Positions 50,501 through 53,508 of a stretch of DNA of 64,000 bases are shown piece after piece. The DNA is from Sebastes aleutianus. Lineage: Eukaryota > Chordata > Actinopteri > Perciformes > Sebastidae. The translations under genes and the position numbers were made by a program. How positions within the stretch are numbered: position 1 is the first letter of the stretch; every line of letters begins with the position of its first letter. The notes below the pieces were generated by a model. That model was not told the DNA's origin. It was given only the letters and a program-made list of their open reading frames with translations, and did no database searches. The stretch lies in assembly GCA_916700875.1 (NCBI GenBank), contig CAKAKS010000032.1, forward strand, positions 22,001,629 through 22,065,628, read 5' to 3'.

Positions 50501-52654
50501 AAGTCCCCACACGGACCAAGTACAGAGTATGGACTGGTAGAGCTGGAGAGGTGCCAGTTCACCTCCTGGACCTCCTTGGGCAATGCAAAGAGTTGTTCAT
50601 GTTTATTAATATTTTTTGGACTGTCTTAGACCATAAGAATAACATGTATGAATTTTGTAAATGGGCATAATTCCCCTTTGACATTCTAAATAACGCAAAT
50701 TAATAAAAAAATCCAGCCTTGCAGCTCTCTCCATTAGTCCAAAAAGGCTTCAGCAATTTTTAGAAAGCATTGTAATATCATTGTTTATTTTAATATTTCT
50801 GTTTTAGCAGCCTTTAATACACACCGTTTCTTAAAAGCCCGATCCGCCACAAGTTAAATGTTACCAACATGACGGACCTAAGCCAATCGAGTGGCTATGG
50901 GACTTAAAGTCAATGGGTTTTTTTTAATGGGGTTTTAACACGAAATAAGGATATTTTAATATTTTATTCTACGATTTCGTTTCTCTCTTGTTTATAGCTT
51001 AACGTTAGCTTTTTATTTCTGCGATTGCTGCATTTATGGGAAAAATTGGAAAAATCCCACCGGCTTTTTGTCAGGGGATTGCCGTGTGACTTCTGCTTCT
51101 AACTTCTGCATGGGCCTACGAAAATACGTCATCCCTGCACCACTCTATTGTTGCACTTTATTATGTCACAGCGGAGAAACTGTTACAACTGTTTTAATAC
51201 TAACAAATCAATCTTCAAGGATTCAAACTCTTACAGCAAGGGCTTTAAGTAGATAGAAACTTATCTTAGTATACATGTAGTAAAAACCTGTTTCACTTTA
51301 GCAGAAAGGAAAATGAAAGAAACCCTCGATTGAGAAATTCCACCAAGTTACAGCTACAGCTAGTTTAGATGTTGGTGGCGCTTTGGCTCTTTATACGATT
51401 TTCTCAATTATGCATATCATGTAGTAGAATGATATGTTATGCAGCCTAACAATGTTGTCTTTGCTTGCATGCACCGAAGGACACACACAGACATAGATAA
51501 ACACACATACAGGTGTGGGCAGGCAGACACAGATAGACAGACAGGAAGGCTGATAGACACGCAAGCAGACAAACACAAATATACTATGTACTCAAGACTC
51601 AACACAGACACTCGTGTGCCCACAGAGACGCTAAAAGGGTAAAAGAACACACACACACACACACACACCAAGAAACAAACACAAACACACAAACAAGGAC
51701 ACACACGAGCACGCAGAGTGAAATCTATATAATCATGGGTCTAGATCCCTGATTCCACACTGAGAACCGAGTCTAAACTGCAGGGTGTTACAATAAAAAG
51801 AGCTCCCTAACTGCCGTGTGTTACAGCCAAAAACCCCCCTAACTGTTATGTGTCGCAGCCAAAACACTCCCACCATGCTTCCTCTGGGCTGTGAGGGAAA
51901 CAGGCCGGGGACGACGCATAAACATCATCATCATCATCATCATGTCTCATCTACCAAAAAAGTGCGCGGTGTAAAAATATATCTGTGACAACAGGATTAG
52001 ATCCAGGTCAATTAACTGTGATGCTTTTAATTGCGTATACGCTTCCTCCCGCCTTTGCCGGGAGCTCGGGTGGGGTTTTGTACTTTGAAGGTGGATCCAG
52101 TTGGCACTGCGGCTTCTGATAAGATCGTTCAGCCTCAGAGAATCGTTTTCCAACGTAATTTAAGCTAAGGCCTGGGATCCATCAATGGAGCTCTCTCTGA
52201 GATTGAACGATGTTAGTGTATGTGCCTGTACGGGTCGGTCTTGTTCCTGTTATATGACAAATGCTTTCCCGTAACAGCTTGGCAGCTATTCATTACCTGT
52301 GCCAACAACAACCCCTGAGCCATGTGACGAAATGACAACAAAAGAGAAGTGCCCGCGTGACTGTTTGATGTGTATTCTTGCATGCATCTGGTCGGTGCGT
52401 GTGTGCATGGAAACACAGGAATGCTGAAAGGAGGTGGCTGCATTTTGTACACTCATTCTGCAAGGATGACTGAATGCAAATGACAGACGTGCGCGTGAAT
52501 CCGCTTACCTGCTGCGCAGCGTCCCCGTTAACCATGTGAGGCATGAGGGGGACCTCCCCGTTCAGGAGGGGGGGCGGAGCCAAGTCCAGTGGAATCTGGT
52601 CTGTCATCATCATTGTGACGTACATTCATGGAGAAATTCACTGAACTGCCCTAC
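30..52654 (-). CDS. fndc3b: fndc3b, 5' half (16 coding exons), fibronectin type III domain-containing protein 3B
   Basis: The spliced frame joins 52509-52625, 49076-49151, 30569-30645, 26417-26642, 26100-26271, 25290-25420, 10482-10540, 6502-6653, 6326-6385, 6033-6171, 5597-5650, 5160-5284, 4038-4212, 3362-3448, 1794-1929 and 30-101. All introns are GT-AG and all phases agree, giving 619 codons plus one base. The N terminus (MYVTMMMTDQIPLDL) and the blocks ILVQVNPGETFTIRAEDG, VPMMSPNGSIPPIHVPPGY and GVRRVVVTPQSPECYPPSY match FNDC3B rather than FNDC3A, whose N terminus differs. Residues 1-165 are the conserved and proline/tyrosine-rich N-terminal region, 166-286 a basic Ser/Gly linker, 287-378 FN3-1, 384-473 FN3-2, about 478-570 FN3-3, and 575 onward the start of FN3-4. 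Family knowledge: an ER-associated, C-terminally membrane-anchored FN3 protein linked to adipocyte and osteoblast differentiation and cell adhesion. The 3' half lies outside the window. The sequence alone does not show which teleost paralogue (fndc3ba or fndc3bb) this is. Confidence 0.96.
1157..1608 (+). mobile_element. non-autonomous Harbinger/PIF-like DNA element with inverted ends
   Basis: The left end has GATTCACAAAAGATATTGCGC (1166-1186, given as 20 plus one base). The reverse complement of the right end (about 1577-1598) has GAATTCACAAAAGGATTGCG, so the ends are imperfect inverted repeats. Between them lies a broken Myb/SANT-like reading frame, which is the accessory gene type of Harbinger/PIF elements. 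Boundaries are approximate and no clean target duplication was seen. Confidence 0.7.
1312..1522 (+). pseudogene. Myb/SANT-like DNA-binding protein remnant (Harbinger accessory gene)
   Basis: The ATG at 1312 gives MADRKRKN and then a stop at 1336. A one-base shift at the A-rich run continues with KFSDRELQVLTDEVQRHSSK, then RNRIWNLISQSVSA, and stops at 1520-1522. The pattern of a basic start, an F-S-D-E-L helix and a later W-x-x-I helix fits the Myb/SANT-like proteins of fish Harbinger elements. The frame is broken and the C-terminal part is missing. Confidence 0.65.
1794..1929 (-). CDS. fndc3b: fndc3b coding exon 15 (FN3-3 end, FN3-4 start)
   Basis: 136 bp, phase 0 to phase 1, acceptor ctctcctgcag, donor GGG|GTAAAG. 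It encodes LIASNMEGKSSPSEVLVCTT, then NPDKPGPPSTPCVTAATPYG and FTVSW. SNMEGKSSPSEVLVCTT is nearly identical to the human protein. The CVTAATPYGF linker into FN3-4 is more divergent. Confidence 0.97.
1930..3361. other. fndc3b intron 14-15
   Basis: 1432 bp. It holds a reverse-oriented copy of a three-copy interspersed repeat (3007-3215) and nothing else I can name. Confidence 0.85.
3007..3215 (-). repeat. interspersed repeat family A, copy 1 (reverse orientation)
   Basis: The reverse complement shares long blocks with 6680-6985 and 47822-48310. Shared blocks cover a GGAGCGTTATT-like block, an ACAAGCTAGTATGACATGGT-like block, CTAGTTTCATATGAT and CCAGTATCTTCA. This block is diverged and truncated. 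Class unknown; I recall it as a common teleost repeat. Confidence 0.75.
3362..3448 (-). CDS. fndc3b: fndc3b coding exon 14 (FN3-3)
   Basis: 87 bp, phase 0 to phase 0, acceptor gacccacag, donor AGG|GTAAGT. It encodes GTDFHPKYTGENLTCTVQG then LKRSTQYKFR, matching the HPKYTGEDLTCTV and LKRSTQYKFR segments of FNDC3B. Skipping it would keep the frame. Confidence 0.97.
3449..4037. other. fndc3b intron 13-14
   Basis: 589 bp. I see no feature beyond short TG-rich stretches. Confidence 0.85.
4038..4212 (-). CDS. fndc3b: fndc3b coding exon 13 (FN3-2 end, FN3-3 start)
   Basis: 175 bp, phase 2 to phase 0, acceptor cttgtgcag, donor AGC|GTGAGT. It encodes SGFSTEVVFYT, a linker, APRLVRAGVSWVTLEW, and ending YTLEIQEDNS. 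It is GC-richer than the flanking intron, and ATG-initiated frames inside it overlap only by chance. Confidence 0.97.
4213..5159. other. fndc3b intron 12-13
   Basis: 947 bp. It is purine-rich at 4360-4600 and 4850-4925. No gene or recognisable repeat was seen. Confidence 0.85.
5160..5284 (-). CDS. fndc3b: fndc3b coding exon 12 (FN3-2)
   Basis: 125 bp, phase 0 to phase 2, acceptor ctcctctgcag, donor CAAG|GTACTT. It encodes GKKNSVFRECYFGSQRHCKL, then TRLFPACGYTFRVAAHNDIG. It matches the FNDC3B FN3-2 core, including FGSQ-HCKLT and the GYTFR tyrosine corner. Confidence 0.97.
5285..6032. other. fndc3b introns 10-11 and 11-12 (around exon 11)
   Basis: 312 bp (5285-5596) and 382 bp (5651-6032). 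Apart from exon 11 at 5597-5650, nothing recognisable was seen. Confidence 0.85.
5597..5650 (-). CDS. fndc3b: fndc3b coding exon 11 (FN3-2)
   Basis: 54 bp, phase 0 to phase 0, acceptor cgtccacag, donor GAG|GTGAGT. It encodes PPGDNGSKITNYLLEWDE, the C and C' strands of FN3-2. The length is divisible by three. Confidence 0.97.
6033..6171 (-). CDS. fndc3b: fndc3b coding exon 10 (FN3-1 end, FN3-2 start)
   Basis: 139 bp, phase 2 to phase 0. The acceptor is gctcaaag, with a purine-rich end, and the donor is AAG|GTACAA. It encodes RVSVMYNSVRGSCSEAGSF, then the inter-domain linker and LSHRTKSTLTLQWK of FN3-2. It matches the YNSVRGSCSEP and HRTKSTLTLQWK sequences of the family. Confidence 0.97.
6326..6385 (-). 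CDS. fndc3b: fndc3b coding exon 9 (FN3-1, middle)
   Basis: 60 bp, phase 2 to phase 2, so skipping would keep the frame. It encodes SGEELEYHLKDLRPDTDYHV. The L-PDTDYHV pattern is the standard FN3 strand E-F motif with its tyrosine corner. It is flanked by 116 and 154 bp introns. Confidence 0.97.
6502..6653 (-). CDS. fndc3b: fndc3b coding exon 8 (FN3-1, N-terminal part)
   Basis: 152 bp, phase 0 to phase 2, acceptor gtcttacag, donor ACAG|GTAGGG. It encodes VSNVQARAARLSWAPPAGL to SYEVYLTDKGRDGKYRLIY. The core Trp of strand B (LSWAPP) and the SYEVxL strand are present. This opens the first fibronectin type III domain. Confidence 0.97.
6676..6990 (+). repeat. interspersed repeat family A, copy 2
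   Basis: It opens with an AT-rich stretch containing ATTGCGATTAATAGTA, then TTTGGAGCGTTATTTATCCT, CACGACAAGCTAGTATGATA and ATGCCAGTATCTTCACTCT. These blocks recur in the same order at 47822-48310 and inverted at 3007-3215. Confidence 0.8.
8207..8430. mobile_element. MITE-like DNA element, TTAGGGT terminal type
   Basis: It begins TTAGGGTTCTTTCACATTAG. The reverse complement of the right end of the element at 39360-40142 begins TTAGGGTGTTTTCACATTTA, so both use the same terminal type. The interior repeats GAGTAC/CGTACT words. The right end (AGGTGTGAAAGCC near 8392-8404) is degraded. Confidence 0.55.
8850..9080. repeat. probable interspersed DNA repeat
   Basis: The stretch holds CATACTATTTCCGG, a palindrome-like core around TATCCCACAATGCAATGCGG (8911-8930), and ATAGTATTTGATTTCGGACG at the end. 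I recall these words from teleost repeats, but there is no second copy in the window. Confidence 0.4.
10482..10540 (-). CDS. fndc3b: fndc3b coding exon 7
   Basis: 59 bp, phase 1 to phase 0, acceptor ttgtctcctcag, donor CAG|GTTGGT (weak). It encodes DHDSEGKRLQDMLSTIDKPQ, matching the family segment just before FN3-1 that ends in DIL-GIEKPQ. It is isolated between a 14.7 kb intron and a 3.8 kb intron. Skipping it would shift the frame. Confidence 0.93.
11815..12135. repeat. probable interspersed repeat with GTTAGGTTTAGG words
   Basis: It contains AACTTGGTTAGGTTTAGGCA and ACTTAGTTAAGTTTAGGAAG. Related words occur at 20560-20640 (ATAGTTAGGTTTAG). Class and boundaries are uncertain. Confidence 0.4.
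12388..12701. mobile_element. hAT-like MITE, diverged copy
   Basis: It shares the AATAATC-rich ends and the TTTTCTCTGCTTAATATCAT-like interior with 27366-27716. Its right end, GATAATGAAAATAATCACC then AGTTGCTGCA, is the same terminal type. A segment with AATCCTTTATTAGTTCCACA (12516-12540) looks inserted in its middle. Confidence 0.55.
13056..13102. repeat. (GT)n microsatellite
   Basis: 47 bp of uninterrupted TG dinucleotides, with shorter GT and CA tracts at 12893-12936 and 13200-13222 nearby. Confidence 0.97.
13287..13364. repeat. compound (GT)n-(GA)n microsatellite
   Basis: A GT tract with one C interruption near 13319 runs directly into (GA)11 at 13342-13364. Confidence 0.97.
14328..14371 (+). 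mobile_element. tRNA-derived SINE, 5' part (interrupted)
   Basis: It starts TGGGGTAGCTCACCAGGTAG (an A-box-like start), followed by GCGCCCCATGTACTAAGCC. A second, shorter copy of the same SINE at 29919-30027 shares the GCGCCCCATGTACYAAG block. The rest of this SINE resumes at 15113. Confidence 0.65.
14389..15079 (+). mobile_element. interspersed repeat family B, copy 1, inserted in a SINE
   Basis: It shares about 640-690 bp in the same order and orientation with 18551-19190. Examples are GTTAAGAAGCGGGTGCTCAT, an AATAATAATAATAATCCACA-type tract, GTCACTGCAT, GAATTCTGTCCACAGAAAA, TCATGTCTGTGACATATTCT and CAAAAGATCATTTTCA. Both ends contain TGAGCAGCA in inverted orientation (14391 and about 15020). 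The inserted block runs from about 14372 to 15112. No transposase coding was seen, so this is probably a non-autonomous DNA element. Confidence 0.75.
15113..15240 (+). mobile_element. tRNA-derived SINE, 3' part
   Basis: It resumes with TAAGGCTGAGTCCTTAGCAG, then TCAAATCCGACCTGCTGCCC (a B-box-like region) and the C/T-rich tail CTTTCCTGTCTATCTTCAGC. Joined to 14328-14371 it restores the usual order of the SINE, so the two parts are one element split by family B. Confidence 0.65.
15740..16045. repeat. purine-rich tract with a 14-base G run
   Basis: About 300 bp dominated by A and G on the + strand, including 14 consecutive G at 15814-15827. Reverse frames through it are low-complexity only. Confidence 0.85.
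16752..16838. repeat. (CA)15 and (GT)21 arrays in inverted arrangement
   Basis: CA repeats at 16752-16781 and GT repeats at 16796-16838 are separated by 14 bases (CTGGGCCACAGGGT and adjacent). The two arrays are complementary and could form a roughly 30 bp stem. Confidence 0.95.
18551..19190 (+). mobile_element. interspersed repeat family B, copy 2
   Basis: It starts CATGAGCAGCGCGTGGCGAC and ends GCGAAATAAAAAGC. It matches 14389-15079 over its whole length, with substitutions and small indels, including an extra TTGAGTAAAAAATAATTATA segment near 18961-18985. Confidence 0.75.
20478..20955. mobile_element. probable DNA element with short inverted ends
   Basis: The left end has ACGTTCTCGTCCCAACTCGT and the right end read in reverse complement has CCCGTTCTCATTTCCAGGAC, an imperfect CGTTCTCRT terminal repeat. 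The interior repeats CACTATAGTTAG twice (20560-20572 and 20605-20618). The class is unknown. Confidence 0.45.
20965..21143 (-). mobile_element. tRNA-derived SINE (reverse orientation)
   Basis: The reverse complement begins GGCTGTGGCTCAGGGGGTAG (A box), followed by GCGGGTCGTCCTTCAACC and GGTTGGCGGTTCCTACTC. The tail contains GAACCCCAAGTTGCTCCCCA. It is a truncated or diverged SINE, not a functional tRNA. Confidence 0.75.
21308..21395 (+). mobile_element. tRNA-derived SINE head (forward orientation)
   Basis: It has GGCAGCTGTGGCTCAGTGGG (A box), GCGGGTCGTCCTTTAACC and GGTTGGCGGTTTCGATCCCC (B box). The same family as 20965-21143 in the opposite orientation, about 165 bp apart. The tail is missing. 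Confidence 0.75.
22006..22225. repeat. three-unit degenerate repeat (CCAANATGG ... CATCTGTTTCTGCTG)
   Basis: Three units each have a CCAAnATGGnGGA-type word (22006, 22083, 22178), followed 24-32 bases later by CATCTGKTTCTSCTS (22037, 22107, 22210). The spacing between units is 77 and 95 bases. No reading frame is shared across the units. Confidence 0.6.
22953..22993. repeat. (TG)n microsatellite
   Basis: 41 bp of uninterrupted TG dinucleotides. Confidence 0.97.
23309..23545. mobile_element. hAT-like MITE, partial copy
   Basis: It opens AGGGCTGCAGCAAATAATTA and contains AATTATTTTCTGCTTGTTTT and a TTAAATCAACTAAATGCTTA-like end, the same terminal style as 27366-27716. The interior is diverged. 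Confidence 0.5.
23645..23836. mobile_element. MITE with AGGGCTGYCC terminal inverted repeats
   Basis: It starts AGGGCTGCCCCTGTCGTTTT, and the reverse complement of its end starts AGGGCTGTCCTCGACCAAAG. At 192 bp with no coding, this is a typical short MITE. Confidence 0.65.
25290..25420 (-). CDS. fndc3b: fndc3b coding exon 6 (basic Gly/Ser linker)
   Basis: 131 bp, phase 2 to phase 1, acceptor ttgtgatgcag, donor ACAAG|GTAGGA. There is no ATG in this frame, so it is easy to miss. It encodes a Ser/Gly stretch (SLGSVGSGGGLCSPGG), then KKPERRLRSSPRNSEPE and THTQ. It aligns with the human Gly-rich linker and its KKTERRARSSPK motif. The last codons come from a CA-repeat at the donor, so the C-terminal few residues have probably drifted. 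Phases on both sides fit only this reading. Confidence 0.9.
25510..26041. mobile_element. DNA element with AAAGG--CAGTGTGTAG ends (outer element)
   Basis: The left end reads TTTAAAAGGAACAGTGTGTA, and the reverse complement of the right end reads TTAAAGGTGCAGTGTGTGGG. These are inverted ends flanked by TTAA-like bases. The interior (GGAGCCGGCCACCATGTTTC, ACTGGCTCTAGATAGAGCC) matches a repeat I recall from many teleosts. It is interrupted by the MITE at 25663-25834. Confidence 0.7.
25663..25834. mobile_element. 172 bp MITE nested in the outer element, 9 bp target duplication
   Basis: It is flanked by direct copies of CCTCTTCAC (25654-25662 and 25835-25843). The left end has GTGTCTAGAAGGTAACC and the reverse complement of the right end has GTGTCTAGACGGTAACC. 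TCTCGCGAGA occurs at 25699-25708 and 25770-25779. A 9 bp duplication suits Mutator-like elements, and an 8 bp hAT-type duplication plus a chance match is possible. Confidence 0.8.
26100..26271 (-). CDS. fndc3b: fndc3b coding exon 5
   Basis: 172 bp, phase 1 to phase 2, acceptor cctctttcag, donor ACAG|GTGAGC. It encodes EIIPVYGMSNYIGREETYSK, then a basic stretch (PKKIKEQRQLERQNRLN) and SPPSTLYKGSLGPAHNGY. The order matches the FNDC3B segment with the RQNRLNSPPS motif. The intron between exons 4 and 5 is only 145 bp. Confidence 0.96.
26417..26642 (-). CDS. fndc3b: fndc3b coding exon 4 (Pro/Tyr/His-rich region)
   Basis: 226 bp, phase 0 to phase 1, acceptor ctcccgcag, donor CCAG|GTACTG. It encodes VLEDTTGVRRVVVTPQSPEC followed by a stretch rich in Pro, Tyr, Ser and His (for example SPTHHLPPYLPHPHF) up to PPMYDP. 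The composition suggests a disordered, ligand-like segment, as in the family. The coding strand is very C-rich, so the + (template) strand carries many G-runs. Confidence 0.97.
27366..27716. mobile_element. hAT-like MITE
   Basis: It starts GAGCTGCAACGATTAATTGA, and the reverse complement of its end starts ATGGCTGCAAAATAACGATT. The interior has TCTGATTCCAGCTTCTTAAA and TTTTCTGGTTTCTTTACTCC. This is the most complete copy of a family also seen at 12388-12701 and 23309-23545. Confidence 0.7.
28104..28129. repeat. (CAA)n microsatellite
   Basis: About eight CAA units. Confidence 0.95.
29919..30027 (+). mobile_element. tRNA-derived SINE, internally deleted
   Basis: It has AGCTCACCTAATGGAGTGAG then GCGCCCCATGTACCAAGGCC, and ends AAATAAAGGCAAAAAGCCC. 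It lacks the B-box region present in the copy at 15113-15240. Confidence 0.65.
30569..30645 (-). CDS. fndc3b: fndc3b coding exon 3
   Basis: 77 bp, from phase 1 to phase 0. The acceptor is ctccctcgcag and the donor CAG|GTTAGT. It encodes GPAEVPMMSPNGSIPPIHVP then PGYISQ, continuing the invariant FNDC3 N-terminal block. It lies between an 18.4 kb intron on its 5' side and a 3.9 kb intron on its 3' side. Exons 2 and 3 together are 153 bp, so skipping both would keep the frame. Confidence 0.97.
31380..31800. repeat. pyrimidine-rich tract
   Basis: About 420 bp made mostly of C and T on the + strand, with recurring TCCTTC, CTCCATC and CCCTC words. It opens long low-complexity frames that I do not count as genes. 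Confidence 0.85.
31889..31944. repeat. (GT)28 microsatellite
   Basis: 56 bp of uninterrupted GT dinucleotides. Confidence 0.98.
32133..32481. repeat. cluster of (CA)n microsatellites
   Basis: CA arrays at 32133-32166, 32213-32234, 32311-32350 (interrupted) and 32452-32481, separated by short unique sequence. Confidence 0.95.
33690..33905. repeat. interspersed repeat (CAGTTCATCCTTGAGTCCAA type)
   Basis: It contains CAGTGACCTTTGACCAACAA, CAGTTCATCCTTGAGTCCAA, GTGCCAAATGTGATGAGATT and ATCGCGTTCATGAGATTGGG, then GACGGACAACCTGAGAA. I recall this series of words as a widespread fish repeat. There is a single copy here. Confidence 0.6.
35115..35172. repeat. (CA)n microsatellite
   Basis: A CA array with GCGC and CTC interruptions near its right end. 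Confidence 0.95.
35457..35505. repeat. (CA)n microsatellite
   Basis: 49 bp of uninterrupted CA dinucleotides. Confidence 0.97.
39006..39077. repeat. polypurine tract with (AGAAG)n
   Basis: 72 bases of only A and G on the + strand, ending in repeated AGAAG units. Such uninterrupted purine tracts can form triplex DNA. Confidence 0.95.
39360..40142 (+). mobile_element. DNA element with a broken Myb/SANT-like gene
   Basis: The reverse complement of the right end reads TTAGGGTGTTTTCACATTTA, the same type as the left end at 8207. The subterminal sequence holds GTCCACTTTTTGGTCCACTT. The interior carries Myb/SANT-like protein remnants. The left boundary is uncertain. Confidence 0.55.
39621..39960 (+). 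pseudogene. Myb/SANT-like DNA-binding domain protein remnant
   Basis: The ATG at 39621 opens MVASGRGVVWTEEDTPALLQ, then IRNEEHVKWQ and a diverged helix with HRNAKV, and the frame ends at 39791. A second frame then reads KYLTARDKMRKIGESADIKD, then TCPELDRIV, and stops at 39960. The W-T-E-E-x-x-x-LL start and the late C-P-E-L-D-R-I block are the two ends of the Myb/SANT-like proteins of PIF/Harbinger-type elements, so this is one gene broken by frameshift and internal loss. Confidence 0.65.
44474..44494 (+). promoter_or_regulatory. possible ZNF143/THAP11 (SBS) site
   Basis: ACTACATTTCCCATTGTGCC matches the left half of the known ACTACANTTCCCAG-type motif exactly, but diverges after CCCA. Binding is inference. 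The site is deep in the 18.4 kb intron. Confidence 0.35.
44810..45135. repeat. interspersed repeat (ACAGTCTATGG end type)
   Basis: It begins GGTGGCTACCTTGCGATTGA and ends with AACCAACGGGTGACATCACG, then GTCCACTTTGTACATACAGT and CTATGG. I recall this ending from many teleost loci. There is one copy in the window, and the class is uncertain. Confidence 0.55.
47308..47340. repeat. (TGG)n followed by a G10 run
   Basis: Seven to eight GGT units lead directly into ten consecutive G. It is G-quadruplex-prone on the + strand. Confidence 0.95.
47822..48310 (+). repeat. interspersed repeat family A, copy 3 (longest)
   Basis: It contains AGGGCTGTCATTTGATTAAA, GGGCATGACTGTAAAGGGGA, GACATATCTTGAGGTCAAAG, AAAATGGCGATGTCTGTTTT, GTTTGGAGCGTTATTTCGCC and ACAAGCTAGTATGACATGGT. 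It is the fullest of the three copies in the window. Confidence 0.8.
49076..49151 (-). CDS. fndc3b: fndc3b coding exon 2
   Basis: 76 bp. The acceptor ttggtacag precedes 49151 and the donor G|GTCAGT follows 49076. It runs from phase 0 to phase 1 and encodes VILVQVNPGETFTIRAEDG, then SLQCIQ. This is the most conserved N-terminal block of the FNDC3A/B family. The 76 bp length means skipping would shift the frame. Confidence 0.97.
49152..52508. other. fndc3b intron 1-2
   Basis: 3357 bp. It holds CA arrays (49699-49722, 49841-49870, 51649-51668), a SINE (50446-50585) and an ATC trinucleotide run (51925-51941). 50590-51470 and 51950-52500 show nothing I can name. Confidence 0.85.
50446..50585 (+). 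mobile_element. tRNA-derived SINE
   Basis: CAGTAGCTCAGTCTGTGGGG (A box) is followed by CCGGAAGGTCGCCGGTTCAA, then GTCCCCA (B box), and TGGTAGAGCTGGAGAGGTGC in the body. It has tRNA promoter boxes but no clover-leaf tRNA 3' end. Confidence 0.7.
52509..52654 (-). CDS. fndc3b: fndc3b coding exon 1 with start codon and 29 bp of 5' UTR
   Basis: The acceptor (ctttcccag) ends at 52655 and the donor CAG|GTAAGC follows 52509. The ATG at 52625 starts 39 codons, MYVTMMMTDQIPLDL to NGDAAQQ, ending in phase 0. This N terminus, including the MMM run, is the FNDC3B signature. The start context is weak (T at -3, T at +4), and three further in-frame ATGs follow at codons 5-7, the first of them with A at -3. 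Another ATG four bases upstream opens a different frame (see the separate uORF entry). An acceptor just upstream of the start shows that at least one further 5' non-coding exon exists. Confidence 0.95.
52528..52629 (-). other. overlapping upstream ORF at the fndc3b start
   Basis: An ATG at 52629, four bases upstream of the fndc3b start and in another frame (the overlap reads ATGAATG), opens 33 codons that end at a TAA at 52530-52528 inside coding exon 1. Both ATGs have weak contexts (T at -3). This is direct reading. Whether ribosomes use it is inference: leaky scanning or reinitiation could affect fndc3b output. Confidence 0.5.
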
Positions 52655-53064
52655 CTGGGAAAGTACAGAGAGAAAGAGGAACAGGGGAAGACGTCAGTAT
52701 TGTTCAGTTATAAATACACACATATCGTGACGAGAACAAACACAACATGAAAAGTAAAAACCGGGTTAGGGGTTTCCCTGGTTCAATCAAACAGGATTCC
52801 ACAGAATGTCAAAAAACACCGAGACGAGAAAAAAAGGAAGAGTGATCTTTACTAGTGAAGATATAATAAAATATGGCTTTATAGCATAAGCAACAAAGAG
52901 CACAACATTTGTTGGACAGATTTTAAGTTTCAGAAAGTCCAAACTTTGTTTCACACTTATGTTTATAATATGTTTAGATTGTAAAAAGTTTGATACTATT
53001 CTCATGTCTATACTGTAAATATGAAACTGGAGCCAGCAGGAGGTTAGCTTAGTTTAGCATAGCT

Positions 53065-53508
53065 CAGTGGTTCTCAACCTTTTTCATGTCAAGGACCCTC
53101 ATTTGATAAGATTTTGCTTCAGGAACTTCCATCTGAAAAGATTTTAGTTGTTAGAAGATTAAGACCAGAATTCTACAGTTGAGGAGATAACTATGATCAG
53201 AATAGTAGGGCTGTTCCGAATACCATTTTTTGGGCTTCGAAGCTTCGGTGAGTAATCTCTGAAGGTATTGGAAGCTGTCGAACATTACTATTACATACTT
53301 AAATATAAACAAAAAAACAAAAACAAAAAAAACTAAGCATTCAAATACTGATTTGGAAGTTGAATACCATGGCAACGGTCGAAGCGCTCTGGTCAGCACT
53401 ACAGAAAAGTCACTCTTATGACTATAAACTATTCCCCATTTTTCTGGGGACCCCCTGGTACTCCCTCAAGGACCCCTGGGGGTCCCTGGACCCCTGGTTG
53501 AGAACCAC
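53065..53508. mobile_element. hAT-like MITE with CAGTGGTTCTCAACC ends, containing a nested element
   Basis: The left end reads CAGTGGTTCTCAACCTTTTT (53065) and the reverse complement of the right end reads GTGGTTCTCAACCAGGGGTC. The interior has AGGACCCCTGGGGGTCCCTG. It is interrupted by 53207-53400. Confidence 0.7.
53207..53400. mobile_element. element nested in the 53065-53508 MITE
   Basis: It begins AGGGCTGTTCCGAATACCAT, followed by GGGCTTCGAAGCTTCGGTGA. These words differ from the host MITE and resemble another common teleost repeat. The right end is degraded near GGTCGAAGCGCTC. Confidence 0.55.

Noticed and set aside
50446..50585. Possible tRNA gene
   Set aside because: tRNA-like boxes without a clover-leaf 3' half; the body matches a SINE.
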